This document shows positions 62,296-64,000 of a DNA stretch of 64,000 bases, one piece after another. Within the stretch, counting starts at the first letter, position 1; every line of letters begins with the position of its first letter. Source of the DNA: Notospermus geniculatus (lineage: Eukaryota > Nemertea > Pilidiophora > Heteronemertea > Lineidae); contig NMRB01002319.1 of the NCBI GenBank assembly GCA_002633025.1, positions 38,034 through 102,033 of the forward strand. Direction: 5' to 3'. Both the position numbers and the translations under genes were made by a program. The notes under the pieces are model-generated. The model searched no databases. It worked only from the letters and a program-made list of their open reading frames with translations, and was not told the DNA's origin.

Positions 62296-64000
62296 CTAAG
62301 GTAAATAGACTATTTAAAAGTATAAACGAATAAGAAATAATGGATCATTATACATCGGCAATTTTGAAAAACGAGTTGCCAAAAACCATTGAAATCATTT
62401 TTGGATAAAATTGCCCAATAGGGGGCACTTCGTTCCAGGTTCATGCAAAACCATCGAAGGAAAAGACATGTTTTGTCCTTTACCCAGCTCTTATATTTTC
62501 CTATGTTTTCAAAACATGAACTTAATTTATATCATAAATTGAGACGTGATGAGACCCAACCCTATTGTTTGCTGATGAAGCCATTAACGAGGTGCTGGTG
62601 TAAATATTACAAATTATCAGGTGAGACTTGGCTTGTCAGAGCAGCCAACGATAGCATCGGTGAGTTACTCCAGAAGCCAGCGTGATCGAGGCCCACCACG
62701 GTCGTATAAACGGTTGGCGTCTTCAGGGTTCACCACTGCTGCCAGCATTGAAACTTGAGGCTTTTATTTCTCTTTGATTGTCTGATAAGGCATCAAGCTG
62801 ATTTGGTAATGGTTTAATTGCCCTCTCAGCAGAACACGATTTCAGAATTTTTATTATTTTACCATTAAGGCTCGCTTGAATCCCTTTGATGGCGAGAGGC
62901 CCCTTGTCGAGTTGCTGAGGGGATTAAGTACTGCTAAAGAGAGGCGATATGATTGGGCGACGGCTCCTCCCCTGACTGGGACATTCGAAACAAAGGAATG
63001 AACGAAAGACATGACGTATTGACATCGTCAAAGATTTCTCCAGGTATAGGCTTACCCTGGCCTACCCATCTCGAGACCTCCCCCACCCCCGCCGCCCGCC
63101 TCAACTGCTGAATTGGTTCACAGCCCACCAGATCACCCTTATAACATCCTCCGTTCTTAGCCAGCGCTAAGAACCCCTGATGTTCTCAGGATGCACCAGA
63201 TAGACGCAGGCGTCCATGATGAATATTTAAGTAGGTCACGTGGACTATAACAACCAATCAGGTGTCAGGAATAACATTGATGATGATCTGAATAAAGACT
63301 GGATTGCAAATTCGGAAAGAGAACCGTGACACTGATAAAAGCCTGGACAAAATTTAAAACCCTTTTTCAAGCCCTTTCAAAACATAGTGATTTGGCATGA
63401 TCTTCCCTTTTGGACACGTATTTTCCATCCATGATATCGAAGTCCAACCAAGGGAATCGAGGCATACTCTCTGGGTGGAGCTGGGAGCAGCGTCGTACTG
63501 AGCTGGAAATCAGTTGTTGCGACAGACAGACAGACAGACCTCTAAACTCCACGGTCTCAGTCGGCCGAACCCGGAGTCTTAGAAACGGGTGATTCCAAGA
63601 AATCACTAAAACGTACAATCTGTCAATCATACCATGTCTTGAAAAAATCTTTCGACGCATAATCGTGTATTTATGACGAAATGAATAGAACTGTGTCTCC
63701 CTTGAAAACCGAGTTGGCAAAGAGAGCCATTTCGTCCCGAATGATTAATAGATAATGTCCGGCGAAATCAAGGAATCATTGAAATATATGCAAATGACTG
63801 CGTACGTCATGATGACGTCACAGGTATTTTGCCTGAGGCTAATGGAAAATTAGCAGTCTGTAATCAAAATATACTTTGATATGTAAACATTGATGGTCAC
63901 ATGTAAACAATCTGATTCCGTGCCCAGGAGGGGCCGGATGCGAGACGCAGCTCTCTCTTCCATAGCGTAGGATTTGAGGGTTTGTTTCGAAAAGGACCTG
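62296..64000. other. Intergenic sequence, nothing recognised
   Basis: A GACA run lies at 63519-63537. Short frames at 62443-62685 and 63367-63720 (minus) show no domain or splice context. No gene or clear repeat boundary is supported up to the right edge. Confidence 0.4.

Overview
The window is from a eukaryotic genome, most likely a marine invertebrate. It has long introns, GT-AG splice sites, very many short inverted-repeat transposons, and an excess of TACATGTA and TAGGCCTA words. The sequence alone does not separate a deuterostome (echinoderm, hemichordate, amphioxus) from a lophotrochozoan. Small haplotype-like indels around a single N near 58.65 kb fit a highly heterozygous animal.

One protein-coding gene is securely visible: a supervillin (SVIL) homologue on the + strand, running from the left edge to a stop codon at 41268. 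I could reconstruct 22 coding exons whose splice phases all agree. In order they encode a disordered, basic N-terminal half, a conserved polybasic/Ala-rich linker, about five gelsolin-like repeats, and a C-terminal villin headpiece. The exon at 2-412 continues from outside the window and carries an RVSF motif. The exon at 9038-9652 has its own ATG, an in-frame stop just upstream, and an MGC N-terminus that looks like a myristoylation/palmitoylation signal, so it appears to be an alternative first exon. A 12-base candidate microexon at 13029-13040 would complete a motif that recurs later in the protein. An assembly gap at 34451-35121 removes only the last few bases of one exon plus intron.

The introns are packed with foldback elements (MITEs) from several families. 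Three introns also hold minisatellites whose units resemble 3' splice sites (41-bp array at 15.9-16.4 kb, pyrimidine-rich array at 35.2 kb, about 49-bp array at 36.8-37.7 kb). Several elements are nested.

Downstream of the gene (41.3-64 kb) I see no convincing gene. The region holds four copies of one element family (41.3-47.1 kb), tRNA-like SINEs, three back-to-back foldbacks (47.4-47.7 kb), a 30-bp minisatellite, a satellite block in which about 263-bp units sit inside about 215-bp units (48.3-52.0 kb), a 501-bp near-perfect foldback (54.1-54.6 kb), a GATC-saturated element (57.5-59.2 kb) and several long hairpins.
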